Of a stretch of DNA of 64,000 nt, positions 1 to 9,310 are shown piece by piece; position 1 is the first letter of the stretch, and each line of letters begins with the position of its first letter. The position numbers and the translations under genes are program-made. The notes beneath the pieces were generated by a model. That model ran no database searches. It was given only the letters and a program-made list of their open reading frames with translations, and was not told where the DNA came from. This stretch comes from Bacteroidetes bacterium GWF2_43_63 (lineage in GTDB: Bacteria; Bacteroidota; Bacteroidia; Bacteroidales; DTU049): contig MEOQ01000012.1 in assembly GCA_001769275.1 (NCBI GenBank), positions 1 through 64,000 of the forward strand. The letters are read 5' to 3'.

Positions 1-50
1 GGATTACCAAGCTTTTCAGCCTGAATCCGATTGATTTTTTTCTGTTCCAT
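1..50 (-). CDS. possible start of a gene leaving the window
   Basis: An ATG on the minus strand at 50-48 opens a frame that stays open to the window edge, encoding about 16 residues (MEQKKINRIQAEKLGN). It lies about 140 bases downstream of the integrase on the same strand, where a small element-borne gene would be expected. The fragment is too short to assign a family, and it may be a chance frame. Confidence 0.25.
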   Translation of the reverse strand, partial: MEQKKINRIQAEKLGN

Positions 51-188
51 AATGAAGTTTATTTATCGTTTGAATTGAATAAACTTCGATGGGACAAATG
101 GAATAAGTTTTCGCCCTGAATATATCTTCAGTGAAAATGGGGAAAGGCAGTATTAAAAATGTCTGTCTGCGCGACTTATAAGCACATC

Positions 189-1445
189 TTAATTTGGGCA
201 AATCTCAAATGAAAGGGGAGGCTTGCCATTCGTATATTTATCCGTTAGCTTATCCATATCGCGCCCAACCTTTTTATCGAGAAGCCGCGCATAGTTCTGA
301 GTCATCGAAATGGAACTATGTCCTAGCATTTTCGAAACACTTTCGATTGGGATATCGTTGTTAAGTGTAACGGTTGTAGCAAAGGTGTGACGCGCCATAT
401 GCGATGTAATTTCTTTTTCAATTCCACAAACATCTGCAATTTCCTTCAGATAGGAATTCAGTTTCTGGTTCGACAGGACTGGCAATAGTACATTTTTGAC
501 AATGCAATACTTATCGAAGCGATATTTCGCAAGAATTTCTTTGGCGGCTGGCAACAATGGGACGTGTGAGATCATATCAGTTTTATATCGCCGTGCATGA
601 ATCCAGAGCTTGCCATCGTCTGACGTAACAAGATTTTCAGGAGACAGTCGTTTTAAATCGGAGTATGCATAACCGGTGTAGCAGCCGAAAAGAAAAACAT
701 CAGCAACCTGTTGCAACCGGTCTGAATTAAACTTTTTTGTCCGGATTTTTTCCATTTCTGTTTCTGTAAGAAAGCCTTTATCAACCTTATCCAGATGGAA
801 CTTGATATTAGCGAACGGATTGATTTTTATCCAACCGTTGCCAAAGCAAATAGAGGTGATTTTCTTGAAATTTTTCAAGTACTTGGTTGAGGTGTTGTGG
901 CTGCAGTTTCGCGTGGTTTTCAGGAATATTTCGAAACCACGAATAAAATCCGGTGTAACTTTTTGAAGCGGCACGTCTTTTACTTTGTATCGTTCATTCA
1001 TGTATTGTTTCAGCAGCGTAAGATTTGTCACATACCGATCATAAGTCGCTTTTGCAAAGTCTTTGCCGACGAGTTTCTTCACATTGTCATTATGTTCCTG
1101 ATAGACCGAAACCAAAGTCTTTTCATCAGTTTTAATCCCGAGAAAAGAATTCTTGATATTCTTTGCCGTGAGCTCCTGAACCTCATCGCGCAGCAAATTG
1201 ATGTGATTGTTGATCTGGAGCCGCACATAATGAATGTGAGCATTAATTTCCTTTGCCTCTTTTGTGTTACCGATCACACCATTCTTTTCCGTATTCCACC
1301 ATTCAGGATTCACTGATTTTGCAATTGAAATTTCTTCTATCCCTTTATCCACAACAATTTTTGCGTAGATTGGTGCTTCCCCGTTTTGAAGAAGTTTCGT
1401 TCTTTTAATGTAGAACGAGAGCGAAATTTTTGATCTGTTTACCAT
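189..1445 (-). CDS. tyrosine-type site-specific integrase
   Basis: This 418-residue recombinase probably catalyses excision and integration of a mobile element. Residues 1-95 fit the arm-binding domain, about 110-210 the SAM-like core-binding domain, and 225-400 the catalytic domain. Visible catalytic residues are K288, H349 and R352 (SHMARHTF), H376 (LGHSS) and the nucleophile Y385 (MTQNYA). The first catalytic arginine, normally in TGLR, is replaced: the segment reads CYTGYAYSDL with A260 at that place. Loss of this arginine is known in Bacteroidota integrases of the CTnDOT type. The start is supported by an upstream GGAGG. The gene sits 244 bases from the 3' end of tRNA-Ser, a common attachment context, and the element would extend leftward out of the window. 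Family call is firm; the identity of the element is unknown. Confidence 0.93.
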   Translation of the reverse strand: MVNRSKISLSFYIKRTKLLQNGEAPIYAKIVVDKGIEEISIAKSVNPEWWNTEKNGVIGNTKEAKEINAHIHYVRLQINNHINLLRDEVQELTAKNIKNSFLGIKTDEKTLVSVYQEHNDNVKKLVGKDFAKATYDRYVTNLTLLKQYMNERYKVKDVPLQKVTPDFIRGFEIFLKTTRNCSHNTSTKYLKNFKKITSICFGNGWIKINPFANIKFHLDKVDKGFLTETEMEKIRTKKFNSDRLQQVADVFLFGCYTGYAYSDLKRLSPENLVTSDDGKLWIHARRYKTDMISHVPLLPAAKEILAKYRFDKYCIVKNVLLPVLSNQKLNSYLKEIADVCGIEKEITSHMARHTFATTVTLNNDIPIESVSKMLGHSSISMTQNYARLLDKKVGRDMDKLTDKYTNGKPPLSFEICPN

Positions 1446-1534
1446 TTAAGCCTCCGTTTTTTTAATAGGTTAAAACTACGAAATTTTAGGCTTTAAACAA
1501 AATGCAAAGTGCTGTATTTCAGTGAATAAAAATC

Positions 1535-1579
1535 ATTTCCGCTGGACTTGGCCCCCCAAACATTTAGTCCAGCGGAAAT
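1535..1579. repeat. 14-bp perfect inverted repeat near the integrase
   Basis: The arms ATTTCCGCTGGACT (1535-1548) and AGTCCAGCGGAAAT (1566-1579) are exact reverse complements separated by 17 bases that include a run of six C. It lies between the integrase start and tRNA-Ser. There is no T-run after either arm, so it is not a typical intrinsic terminator. It could be an integrase or excisionase binding site, or the element junction; this is inference. Confidence 0.7.
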
Positions 1580-1628
1580 ACCAGTGAACTGCCGTATTTT
1601 GCGTTACTTTCTTGCCATTTCGGCGCAT

Positions 1629-1665
1629 AAAAAAAGTCCCGAAAGCATTGATTTTCAGGACTTTT
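1629..1665 (-). terminator. intrinsic terminator after tRNA-Ser
   Basis: Read on the minus strand, AAAAGTCCTGAAA pairs with TTTCGGGACTTTT (13 bp with one G-T pair) around an 8-base loop and is followed by a T-run. It begins about 25 bases beyond the tRNA 3' end. On the plus strand it also resembles a terminator, but no gene reads into it from that side. Confidence 0.75.
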
Positions 1666-1688
1666 CTTTAGATTGCATTTCTAATCAG

Positions 1689-1775
1689 CGGAGAGGGAGG
1701 GATTCGAACCCTCGGTACCCTTACGAGTACGTCAGTTTAGCAAACTGGTGGTTTCAGCCACTCACCCACCTCTCC
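1689..1775 (-). tRNA. tRNA-Ser (anticodon GCU)
   Basis: The minus strand folds as an 87-base class II tRNA. The acceptor stem GGAGAGG pairs with CCTCTCC and the discriminator is G. There is a long variable arm, the T-loop GGTTCGAATCC and the anticodon loop TTGCTAA. CCA is not encoded. The nearby integrase suggests that its 3' half may be an attachment site, but the second att copy is outside the window. Confidence 0.96.
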
Positions 1776-1828
1776 GGGTTAATGCTGAAAGGAGTGCAAA
1801 GGTATAAAAAAGTTTTTTTAATCAGCGA

Positions 1829-3703
1829 TTATTTTTTGTCGAGCTGCTCGAAAATTGAGTTACGACTTTGAAATTCAGGTACAACTGTTTTCATTTTTCG
1901 CACAATTTCAGTGTAGTTATCTTCATTTACCAAGCCTGACAACAATTTTATATCACTATCAATGGCGGCTGCGTCGCGGCTTTCCACTCGGGCAATCAAA
2001 ATGCGCTCGTGATAGGTTGGCAGCGTGTTTTCTTTATCGGCCAGCAGCTCTTCGTAAAGTTTTTCACCAGGGCGCAAACCAGTGAATTCTATCTGGATGT
2101 CCTTTCCAAGGGTGAGGCCACTGAGCAAAATCATTTTCTGAGCAAGATCCAGAATTTTGACCGATTTACCCATATCGAAAATAAAAATCTCGCCGCCCTG
2201 CCCCATAGTGCCGGCTTCGAGAACCAAACTGACTGCTTCGGGAATGGTCATGAAAAAGCGGGTAACATTGGCATCGGTAACAGTAACTGGTCCGCCGCTT
2301 TCAATCTGTTTTCTAAACAAAGGAATTACAGAGCCATTCGACCCAAGTACATTGCCAAAACGGGTGGTGATAAATCTGGTTTCCGCCTTTTTGTCGTGCG
2401 ACTGCACATACATCTCAGCGATTCGCTTCGACGCACCCATCACATTGGTTGGATTCACGGCCTTATCGGTGGAAATGAAAACGAATTTTTTCGCATGGAA
2501 TTCCATGGCCATATCGGCCAGCAGACGGGTCCCGAGAACATTGTTACGCACTGCTTCAGAAGGATTGAGTTCCATCATGGGCACATGTTTATAAGCGGCG
2601 GCATGAAACACCAGCGCAGGTCTGAATTCGCTGAAAATCTGTTTCATTTTCAACTCATCGCAAATATCGGCAATGATGATCTTATAATCTTTTACGCGAC
2701 GCTGTTCAAGCTCATTCTGCAAATGAAACATCGGTGTTTCGGCCTGATCGACACATATAAGCTTAGCCGGATGAAACTCACATATTTGCCTCACAAGTTC
2801 GCTACCGATTGAGCCAGCAGCACCCGTTATTAAAACAACCTGTCCGGCAATCTCCTGCCCAACTTTTTCATTGGATATCTGAATCACATCGCGCTCCAGC
2901 AACTCTTCGATATTGATCTTGCGGATTTGTTTGAAAGAAAGTTCTCCATTGATCCAGCGACGCACAGGCGGCACAACAAGCACTTTGGTTTTGTACTTCA
3001 GGCATAAGTCAGTGATTTCAGTTTTTCGCTGCGGCGAGAGATTCTGAATGGACAAAACAACATGGGCAACCTGATTCAGCGAAAGCAGTTCTTCGAGTTT
3101 ATCAGCACTGTGAATTTGAATGCCTTCTATTTTTTTTCCGATTTTTTTCTGATCATCGTCAAAAAAAGCCAGCACTTTGTATTTGGAACCAGCATCGCGA
3201 TCGATTGCCCTTTTGGTAATAATGCCACTTTCACCTGCTCCGAAAATAACAACCCAGGTCTTTTCCTTTGACGGAGCGCGCATTTCGAGAAAGGCAACTT
3301 TAAGCATAACTCTGTAACCGAGAATGAGACCTGCGGTCATCATCAGCTCAATAATTATAATGGAATAAGGAACCAGATTCGGCTGGCCAAACCCGTAATA
3401 GGAAACCACGTTGGCAGCAACAAATAAAATGCTTCCAAGAATAATATTTGCCGAAATGCGAATTGCGTCCGTAGTGCTGGTATAGCGAATAATATTTTTA
3501 AAAGTGCCGAATAAAATAAACAACAGCAATCGGGTTGCAAGTATCACCAGAAAACTGATTTCCATGAAATGGATTTCATACGCCGGTACTTTAAAGTTGA
3601 AGCGCACCTGGAAACTGATGTAAACCGAAAACAAGACTATACAAATGTCAAACAAGAGTATGGTCCAGCGAGGGATAAACCGATCGGCAAAAACATTTTT
3701 CAA
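1829..3703 (-). CDS. FlaA1/CapD-like nucleotide-sugar 4,6-dehydratase, membrane-bound
   Basis: This is a 624-residue member of the large WbpM/PglF/CapD group, which converts UDP-HexNAc to a 4-keto-6-deoxy sugar for surface polysaccharide or glycan synthesis. Four membrane segments lie at about 11-31, 47-67, 85-103 and 111-131. A first Rossmann-like motif is seen at 154-160 (FGAGESG), and the catalytic NAD-binding domain begins at TGAAGSIG (293-300). The active site shows STDKAVNP (411-418) and VMGASK (M422, K426). Met in place of the usual Tyr is known in this large-dehydratase group. The length fits the family. A TAAATTTG -7 box just upstream supports the start. No other polysaccharide genes are adjacent, so the pathway is not resolved. 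Confidence 0.93.
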   Translation of the reverse strand: MKNVFADRFIPRWTILLFDICIVLFSVYISFQVRFNFKVPAYEIHFMEISFLVILATRLLLFILFGTFKNIIRYTSTTDAIRISANIILGSILFVAANVVSYYGFGQPNLVPYSIIIIELMMTAGLILGYRVMLKVAFLEMRAPSKEKTWVVIFGAGESGIITKRAIDRDAGSKYKVLAFFDDDQKKIGKKIEGIQIHSADKLEELLSLNQVAHVVLSIQNLSPQRKTEITDLCLKYKTKVLVVPPVRRWINGELSFKQIRKINIEELLERDVIQISNEKVGQEIAGQVVLITGAAGSIGSELVRQICEFHPAKLICVDQAETPMFHLQNELEQRRVKDYKIIIADICDELKMKQIFSEFRPALVFHAAAYKHVPMMELNPSEAVRNNVLGTRLLADMAMEFHAKKFVFISTDKAVNPTNVMGASKRIAEMYVQSHDKKAETRFITTRFGNVLGSNGSVIPLFRKQIESGGPVTVTDANVTRFFMTIPEAVSLVLEAGTMGQGGEIFIFDMGKSVKILDLAQKMILLSGLTLGKDIQIEFTGLRPGEKLYEELLADKENTLPTYHERILIARVESRDAAAIDSDIKLLSGLVNEDNYTEIVRKMKTVVPEFQSRNSIFEQLDKK

Positions 3704-3719
3704 AACATGAATATTTCCG

Positions 3720-3727
3720 CAAATTTA
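3720..3727 (-). promoter_or_regulatory. -7 box for the CapD-like gene
   Basis: On the minus strand this reads TAAATTTG, a full match to the Bacteroidota -7 consensus TAnnTTTG, 16 bases before the start codon. A clear -33 TTTG is not visible, and the short leader makes this a tentative call. Confidence 0.45.
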
Positions 3728-3869
3728 CGAACAATTTCAAGAGTGCGGAATTGAGGTGGCCGTTGGTTGATTTTGGGAGGACAATCCCCAATTTATTTTA
3801 TGCGATAATGTGAAAACCAAATCACACTTTTGCATAAAATAAAAAAGCTTAACTAATTGACAATAAACA

Positions 3870-3898
3870 AAAAAGCTCCCCGAAATTCGAGGAGCCCT
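3870..3898 (-). terminator. intrinsic terminator after gcvT
   Basis: On the minus strand GCTCCTCGAA pairs with TTCGGGGAGC (one G-T pair) and is followed by TTTTTTG. It is about 40 bases past the gcvT stop codon. Confidence 0.8.
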
Positions 3899-3938
3899 AT
3901 GAAATTTTACTTTAAAAATATCGCTTCCGATTGACTGA

Positions 3939-5042
3939 TTAACCTTTATAAAAAGGCGTTTTAACAACCACAGCTTTGAGCAGTTTGTCGCGGACTTTGA
4001 TGAAGATTTCAGTGCCGCTTTTTGCCATTGCAAGAGGGACATATCCCATGCCGACACCAATTTTCACGCTTGGTCCCATGGTTCCGGAAGTAACTACGCC
4101 TACAACCGCTCCATCTGCACTGCAGATTTCATATTCATGGCGGGGAATACCTTTGTCAACCATTTCAAAGCCGATAAGGCGGCGTGTTGCACCACCGTTT
4201 TTCAGGCCCAGATTAAATTCCTTGTCAATAAAATTCTTGGCATCGGTGAATTTGGTGATCCAGCCGAGACCAGCTTCAATTGGAGCGGTGGTGTCATCGA
4301 TATCATTGCCATAGAGGCAAAATCCCATTTCGAGGCGCAGTGTGTCGCGGGCAGCCAGTCCAATGGGTTTGATTCCGAATTCAGCGCCAGCTTCGAAAAC
4401 GGCTTTAAATATTTTTTCAGCATCAGCATTCTTCATATAAATCTCGCACCCGCCGCTGCCGGTGTAACCAGTAGTAGCAAAAACGATATCTTTAACACCG
4501 GCAAATTCAATTACTTTCACGGTGTAATATTCCATATCGGTAATGGTAGTTGCTGTAAGCTTCTGCATGGCTTTTAGCGCAAGCGGTCCTTGTACGGCAA
4601 GCTGAGCATAATCGTCGGATTCATTTCTGAAGTCAGTCCCAATGGTCAACCCAAATTTTTCTGCATGGGGAACAAGCCATTTCCAGTCTTTCTCAATGTT
4701 CGACGCATTCACAACCAGTAAATAATTCTCGGCGCCAATGCGGTAAACAAGCAAATCGTCAACAATACCACCTTTGCCATTCGGCAGACAGGAATACTGT
4801 ACTTTGCCATCAACAAGCACAGATGCGTCGTTGGTGGTTACATATTGAATAAAGTCGAGCGCTTTCGGGCCTTTCACCCAGAATTCGCCCATGTGTGAAA
4901 CATCAAAAACGCCCACGCCTTTTCGTACAGTTTCGTGTTCAGAATTCACGCCTTCGAATTGCACAGGCATGTAGAAACCAGCGAATTCAACCATTTTGGC
5001 GCCCATTTCCTCGTGGAATTTTGTAAATGCAGTTGTTTTCAT
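3939..5042 (-). CDS. gcvT: glycine cleavage system T protein (aminomethyltransferase)
   Basis: This 367-residue protein transfers the methylene group from the aminomethyl-lipoyl H protein to tetrahydrofolate and releases ammonia. Its length and sequence are those of a full GcvT. The N-terminal folate-binding domain includes [12 protein letters not shown] and [10 protein letters not shown], and the middle has [12 protein letters not shown]. The C-terminal domain includes a [16 protein letters not shown]-type segment. The gene stands alone, with its own promoter and terminator; gcvH and gcvP are not in the window. Confidence 0.97.
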   Translation of the reverse strand: MKTTAFTKFHEEMGAKMVEFAGFYMPVQFEGVNSEHETVRKGVGVFDVSHMGEFWVKGPKALDFIQYVTTNDASVLVDGKVQYSCLPNGKGGIVDDLLVYRIGAENYLLVVNASNIEKDWKWLVPHAEKFGLTIGTDFRNESDDYAQLAVQGPLALKAMQKLTATTITDMEYYTVKVIEFAGVKDIVFATTGYTGSGGCEIYMKNADAEKIFKAVFEAGAEFGIKPIGLAARDTLRLEMGFCLYGNDIDDTTAPIEAGLGWITKFTDAKNFIDKEFNLGLKNGGATRRLIGFEMVDKGIPRHEYEICSADGAVVGVVTSGTMGPSVKIGVGMGYVPLAMAKSGTEIFIKVRDKLLKAVVVKTPFYKG

Positions 5043-5070
5043 TTTTTAATAGAATTTTTCAGAATTGTTG

Positions 5071-5078
5071 CAAAGGTA
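5071..5078 (-). promoter_or_regulatory. -7 box for gcvT
   Basis: The minus strand reads TACCTTTG, a full match to TAnnTTTG, about 29 bases before the gcvT start. The stretch 5079-5229 upstream shows no further feature I can support. Confidence 0.6.
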
Positions 5079-5229
5079 AATGAAATAATAAATTCTTTGC
5101 ACCAAATTCGAATTTGATTTTTCGAATAATACGGATTATCAGACGCATTATAGCATCAAAGGCCGGACAGATAAGATCTTTAACTGAAAAGGAAAATTAT
5201 GTTTAGTCCGCATCAGATTAAAAGAAATG

Positions 5230-5255
5230 AAAAAGCGCCTTTTCAGACGCTTTTT
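5230..5255 (-). terminator. intrinsic terminator after the M3 peptidase
   Basis: The minus strand gives an 11-bp stem, AAAAAGCGTCT with AGGCGCTTTTT, closed by a GAAA tetraloop and ending in a T-run. It is about 60 bases past the peptidase stop. Confidence 0.85.
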
Positions 5256-5312
5256 CTTCTGCTTATACACCAATAAACCCAAAACCTATGAAAATAATTT
5301 TGATGTGCAGTA

Positions 5313-7427
5313 TTATTTTTTGAATCCGCGGTTTCGCAACAATGCATCAACCATAGGCTCACGGCCACGGAAAGCAACATACATTTCCATCGGATCGCGT
5401 TTGCCACCGGGAGCCAACACTTCGCTGCGGAATTTACCAGCCAGTTTTTTATTGAAAATATCACCTGATTCTTCAAATGCTTCAAAAGCGTCGCTGTCCA
5501 GAACTTCGCTCCAGACGTAGCTGTAATAGCCCGAAGAATATCCGCCGCTGAAAATATGATTGAAATAAGTTGAACGATAGCGTGGCAGAATTTCTTTAAT
5601 CAGGCCAAGGCGCTCCATCGATGCTTTCTCAAAAGCAAGCACATCGAGATTGTTTGAATTTTCGAGGGTATGATAATCCATGTCAAGAATAGCAGCCGCA
5701 ATGAATTCGAGTGTTGCAAATCCCTGATTGAAATTGCCGCTGTTTTTGATTTTGGCAATCAGTTCGTCAGGAATAACTTCGCCTGTTTTATAATGCTTGG
5801 CGTAGAGTTTCAGCATTTCAGGATGCAGCGCCCAATGCTCCATGACCTGTGAAGGCAGTTCAACAAAATCGCGTGGGACATACCCCGAAAGTCTTTCGTA
5901 GGTAACATTTCCAAAAAAGCTATGAATGGCATGACCAAACTCGTGGAAGAAGGTCAGTGTTTCGTCAAGATTGAGCAATGCGGGGCCGTTTGCTGTAGGA
6001 GCAGTAAAGTTCATTACAATACTGACGACCGGAGTAACATTCTTTCCGTTTTTCACATACTGATCGCGGTACGAAGTACACCATGCACCTCCGCGTTTCG
6101 AAGCGCGCGGATGGAAATCCATGTATAAAACTGCCAGGTGCTGACTATTTGTATCTAAAACTTCATACACAGTGACATCTTTATGATATATGGGCATGTT
6201 TTCCAGCTTTTTGAAAGTGATGCCATATAGCTTGTTGCTGAGTAAAAATATTCCTTCACGAACATTGTCGAGACTGAAATAAGGACGAAGCATTTCTTCG
6301 TCGAGGTCATATTTTTCCTTGCGGATTTTTTCAGCATAATACCACCAATCCCAGACTTCGAGTTTGAAATTTCCACCTTCCTTGTCAATCATTTTCTGCA
6401 TATCAGCGGCTTCTGATTTGCCAACTGGCAGTGCAGCATCCCATACGGTCTGCAGAAGTTCATATACTTTTTCAGACGTTTTGGCCATATTGCGATCGAG
6501 AATAAACGAAGCATGATTGAGGTAGCCCAGCAGCTTTGCACGTTCCAAACGCAATGAAACAATTTCGGTAATTATTTTTTTATTGTCGTTTTCATTATTG
6601 TTGTCGCCGCGCAGGAAATATCCTTTGTAAATTTTTTCGCGCAATTCGCGGCGCTCCGAATACTGAAGGAAAGGAATCATACTGGGTTTGTCAGCCGTGA
6701 ACAGCCATTTCCCATCCATCTTCTTTTCTTTTGCAGCTTCAGCAGCGGCATCTACAACACTCTGAGGAAGACCGGCAAGATCTTCTTTCTTGTCAATCAC
6801 CATCTGAAATGCATTGTTGTCGGCCATCACATGATCGCCAAACTGCAACTCGAGAACCGACATTTTTTCATTGATTTCACGAAGGCGCTCTTTGCCTTTC
6901 TTGTCAAGGTTAGCTCCACTTCTTACAAAATCGAGATATATTATTTCAGTGAGTTTTTTCTGTTCGGGGTTCAGGCCACTGCGATTGCTATATACAGTCT
7001 GAATTCGTTTGAATAAATTTTCATTCAGCACAATGTCATCGCTGTGTTTCGACATTTTTGGAGCCATTTCCTGAGCCAGATTCTGCATCGAATCATTGGT
7101 ATTGGCTTCGAGTTCGTTGTAAAAAACTGAACTTACACGTGACAGCATTTGACCGCTTGCATCGAATTTTGCAACCGTGTTTTCAAAGGTCGCAGCTTCT
7201 TTATTGTTTGCGATTGAATCAATCTCAAGCATCTGCTGTTTCATTCCTTCTTCCAGAGCCGGCTGATAATGTTCGAATTTAATTTTATCGAATGGAGGAA
7301 CGCCAAACTGAGTATTAAACTCAGAAAAGAATGGATTGTCTTTATTCTTTTTATCAGCGCCACCGCAGCCTGCGATGAGAATCATGACAACATAAGGCAT
7401 AGCTTTCAGTGAGAAGATTTTTTTCAT
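5313..7427 (-). CDS. M3 family metallopeptidase, dipeptidyl carboxypeptidase-like lipoprotein
   Basis: This 704-residue zinc oligopeptidase of the Dcp/PrlC (M3) family probably trims peptides in the periplasm. The zinc motif HEFGH is at H495-H499, and the third ligand is probably E523 in VELPSQ, which matches the family spacing. The N-terminus has a lipoprotein signal with the lipobox ending at Cys (LIAGC, about residues 17-21), so it is likely anchored in a membrane. The length matches bacterial Dcp. It is monocistronic with its own promoter and terminator. Dcp is a closer fit than oligopeptidase A, but substrate preference cannot be read from sequence. Confidence 0.93.
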   Translation of the reverse strand: MKKIFSLKAMPYVVMILIAGCGGADKKNKDNPFFSEFNTQFGVPPFDKIKFEHYQPALEEGMKQQMLEIDSIANNKEAATFENTVAKFDASGQMLSRVSSVFYNELEANTNDSMQNLAQEMAPKMSKHSDDIVLNENLFKRIQTVYSNRSGLNPEQKKLTEIIYLDFVRSGANLDKKGKERLREINEKMSVLELQFGDHVMADNNAFQMVIDKKEDLAGLPQSVVDAAAEAAKEKKMDGKWLFTADKPSMIPFLQYSERRELREKIYKGYFLRGDNNNENDNKKIITEIVSLRLERAKLLGYLNHASFILDRNMAKTSEKVYELLQTVWDAALPVGKSEAADMQKMIDKEGGNFKLEVWDWWYYAEKIRKEKYDLDEEMLRPYFSLDNVREGIFLLSNKLYGITFKKLENMPIYHKDVTVYEVLDTNSQHLAVLYMDFHPRASKRGGAWCTSYRDQYVKNGKNVTPVVSIVMNFTAPTANGPALLNLDETLTFFHEFGHAIHSFFGNVTYERLSGYVPRDFVELPSQVMEHWALHPEMLKLYAKHYKTGEVIPDELIAKIKNSGNFNQGFATLEFIAAAILDMDYHTLENSNNLDVLAFEKASMERLGLIKEILPRYRSTYFNHIFSGGYSSGYYSYVWSEVLDSDAFEAFEESGDIFNKKLAGKFRSEVLAPGGKRDPMEMYVAFRGREPMVDALLRNRGFKK

Positions 7428-7441
7428 GTCTTATTTTTTTG

Positions 7442-7449
7442 CAAAGCTA
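7442..7449 (-). promoter_or_regulatory. -7 box for the M3 peptidase
   Basis: The minus strand reads TAGCTTTG (TAnnTTTG), about 15 bases before the start codon. A TTTG lies 16 bases further upstream and could serve as the -33 element. Confidence 0.6.
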
Positions 7450-7603
7450 CAATCTTAATGCAAATCAAAACACCTGATAATTAATAAAATATACTTATAG
7501 CTGCTTTTCACAAACCGAAAGCAGAGAATAATATGTACGAAGCAAAATTTATACGCTTAATAACGTATCAAATAAGATGAAATATTGGAAAGCAAATGAC
7601 AGC

Positions 7604-8182
7604 TTACGGTTTTGGCGGGCTGCACGGATCGCACGGAAACGCATACAATAACTTAAAGCCTGACCAGGCGCCAGATCCAACTGTGATTTTCCCGTAGGTC
7701 TTTTCGAAATATTTCTGACAATTCGGATTTGGAGGCAGATTGCTTCCAGCTGTATAAACAATATAGTAATCATAGCTGCCGGCATGCAGGCCAGCAGAGA
7801 AATGCCCATTTGCATCGGTCATGGTAATTACAAAATCGGAGGGATCTGCAGAATTCACAAATTTAATTTTCTGCGAAGCAAGCGGATGTTCCATGCTGAA
7901 TTCCTTCTCGAACTCAGGAGTAGGTTTGACTCCTCCACAATATCGCCGCTTGTAATAGGCAGAACCACTGGCTATTTCTTCTTGTTTCCAGCTTACATTT
8001 TTGTTGTCTTTTTCTTCAGGAACCACCGTGGCTACAGTGGCAGGGTCTGTAACCAAAGTTGTGTCTTTGGTCTGCTCTGCAACAACACTGTCGCTTTTGA
8101 GCTGAGCCTGTTCATCCTTATGCTTGCAGAATGTCAGCATAAGCGATAGAAAAGAAAGCAGAACGATAATTTGAATTTTCAT
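7604..8182 (-). CDS. unknown lipoprotein with a carboxypeptidase-regulatory-like fold
   Basis: This is a 192-residue protein. The ATG at 8182 is chosen because it gives a clean lipoprotein signal (MKIQIIVLLSFLSL then LTFC). The longer TTG start at 8206 would fall inside the promoter -7 box. A Thr/Asp/Glu-rich linker follows the lipid anchor. The rest contains GGVKPTPEFEKE and an ITMTDANGHFSAGLHAGSYDYY-like stretch. That stretch resembles the seven-bladed beta-sandwich pattern of carboxypeptidase-regulatory or surface-decoration domains. No enzyme motif is visible. It is likely a periplasmic or surface-anchored binding or structural protein; function is unknown. Confidence 0.8.
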   Translation of the reverse strand: MKIQIIVLLSFLSLMLTFCKHKDEQAQLKSDSVVAEQTKDTTLVTDPATVATVVPEEKDNKNVSWKQEEIASGSAYYKRRYCGGVKPTPEFEKEFSMEHPLASQKIKFVNSADPSDFVITMTDANGHFSAGLHAGSYDYYIVYTAGSNLPPNPNCQKYFEKTYGKITVGSGAWSGFKLLYAFPCDPCSPPKP

Positions 8183-8203
8183 ATTCAAGGATTGAAGAAT
8201 ATA

Positions 8204-8211
8204 CAAACCTA
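8204..8211 (-). promoter_or_regulatory. -7 box that decides the start of the downstream lipoprotein
   Basis: The minus strand reads TAGGTTTG, a full match to TAnnTTTG, with TTTG/TTG upstream at the expected distance. Because the box overlaps the TTG at 8206, translation should begin at the ATG at 8182. Confidence 0.6.
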
Positions 8212-8330
8212 CATAAAATTTTCAACAAAGGCTAATTGCGAATTGAGGCTTTTATGAGCGAAAGAATCAACTGTTTTTAAAAATTCGGATTGGCAAGCAC
8301 CAATGTTCGCATAATTATTTTACTTTTGCA

Positions 8331-8338
8331 GAAACGTA
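8331..8338 (+). promoter_or_regulatory. -7 box for corA
   Basis: TACTTTTG matches TAnnTTTG 48 bases before the corA ATG. A -33 TTTG is not obvious. Confidence 0.5.
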
Positions 8339-8386
8339 AACGGGATGTAGCGATCCATTAACAAAACCAGGAAAGGAGGGCAGCCT

Positions 8387-9298
8387 ATGATTGAACAGAT
8401 CAGGCTTGACAAAGTAAAATGGTTACATATTCTTTATCCATCCGATGAAGATTATAATCTCCTGATTGACGAGTATCATTTTCACCCACTGGATATTGAG
8501 GACTGCAAGACGCGGGCTCAGCGATCGAAAATAGACATCTACGATGATTATTATTTCCTGATTCTGCATTTCCCTTACTTCGACAAGGTCAACCGTTTCA
8601 TTAAAGTCAAGGAAATTAAAATTTTCTGGGGCAAAGATTTCATCATCACTATTGGCAGTGCTCATTGGGTGATCCGCGACCTGTTCGAGGATTTCCGGCG
8701 CCAAATCGGAGATGGTCACATTGATGAGTATCTGCAGTCGTCGGATATGTTGTTGTACAGAATTCTTGAATTACTTATGAAAGAAACGCAGGTGATTCTG
8801 CAACGAACCGACACGGAAATTGACCTGATCAATAAAGAAATGTTTAGCCGCAATGCGGATAAAATTATTGAGAAAATATCAATCACCCGAAAGAATGTAA
8901 TTCTGCTGAACACGACATTTAAACCTCAGCTTCGTCTGTTTCACAAATTCGAAAGCGGCGAGGTGAAAGGATTCGTTGAAGATATGGAAGAATACTGGGG
9001 CAACATTCTCGACTATTATCAGAAAAACTGGGATATGATTGAGGATGATGGCGAATTGCTGGAAGGATTGTCGAAAACGTTCGATTCTATGCAGGCCAAT
9101 CGTACCAACGAAATCATGAAAATGCTCACTTTCATCAGTACGACTTTACTTCCACTGACTTTTATCACTGGATTGTATGGGATGAATGTGGCGCTGCCAT
9201 TTGGCGAACATCCTTACGCTTTTTCGATGATTATCGGCATCATGCTGCTGATTGTTATTTTTCTGATTTTATATTTCAAACGAAAACGCTGGATGTAA
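8387..9298 (+). CDS. corA: CorA-family divalent cation (Mg2+/Co2+) transporter
   Basis: This 303-residue inner-membrane channel forms pentamers that import Mg2+. It has the large N-terminal cytoplasmic domain, a long charged helical stretch, and two C-terminal membrane segments at about 248-268 and 275-297. The family signature YGMN falls in the loop at 264-267. A strong GGAGG ribosome site precedes the ATG. It is the first gene of a two-gene unit, with the DMT exporter starting 12 bases after its stop. Substrate among Mg2+, Co2+ or Zn2+ is not decidable here. Confidence 0.95.
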   Translation: MIEQIRLDKVKWLHILYPSDEDYNLLIDEYHFHPLDIEDCKTRAQRSKIDIYDDYYFLILHFPYFDKVNRFIKVKEIKIFWGKDFIITIGSAHWVIRDLFEDFRRQIGDGHIDEYLQSSDMLLYRILELLMKETQVILQRTDTEIDLINKEMFSRNADKIIEKISITRKNVILLNTTFKPQLRLFHKFESGEVKGFVEDMEEYWGNILDYYQKNWDMIEDDGELLEGLSKTFDSMQANRTNEIMKMLTFISTTLLPLTFITGLYGMNVALPFGEHPYAFSMIIGIMLLIVIFLILYFKRKRWM

Positions 9299-9310
9299 GC
9301 GGAGGATTCA

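Noticed and set aside
8182-8206. Longer TTG start for the unknown lipoprotein
   Set aside because: The TTG lies inside a TAGGTTTG promoter box, and the extra eight residues would disrupt the lipoprotein signal.
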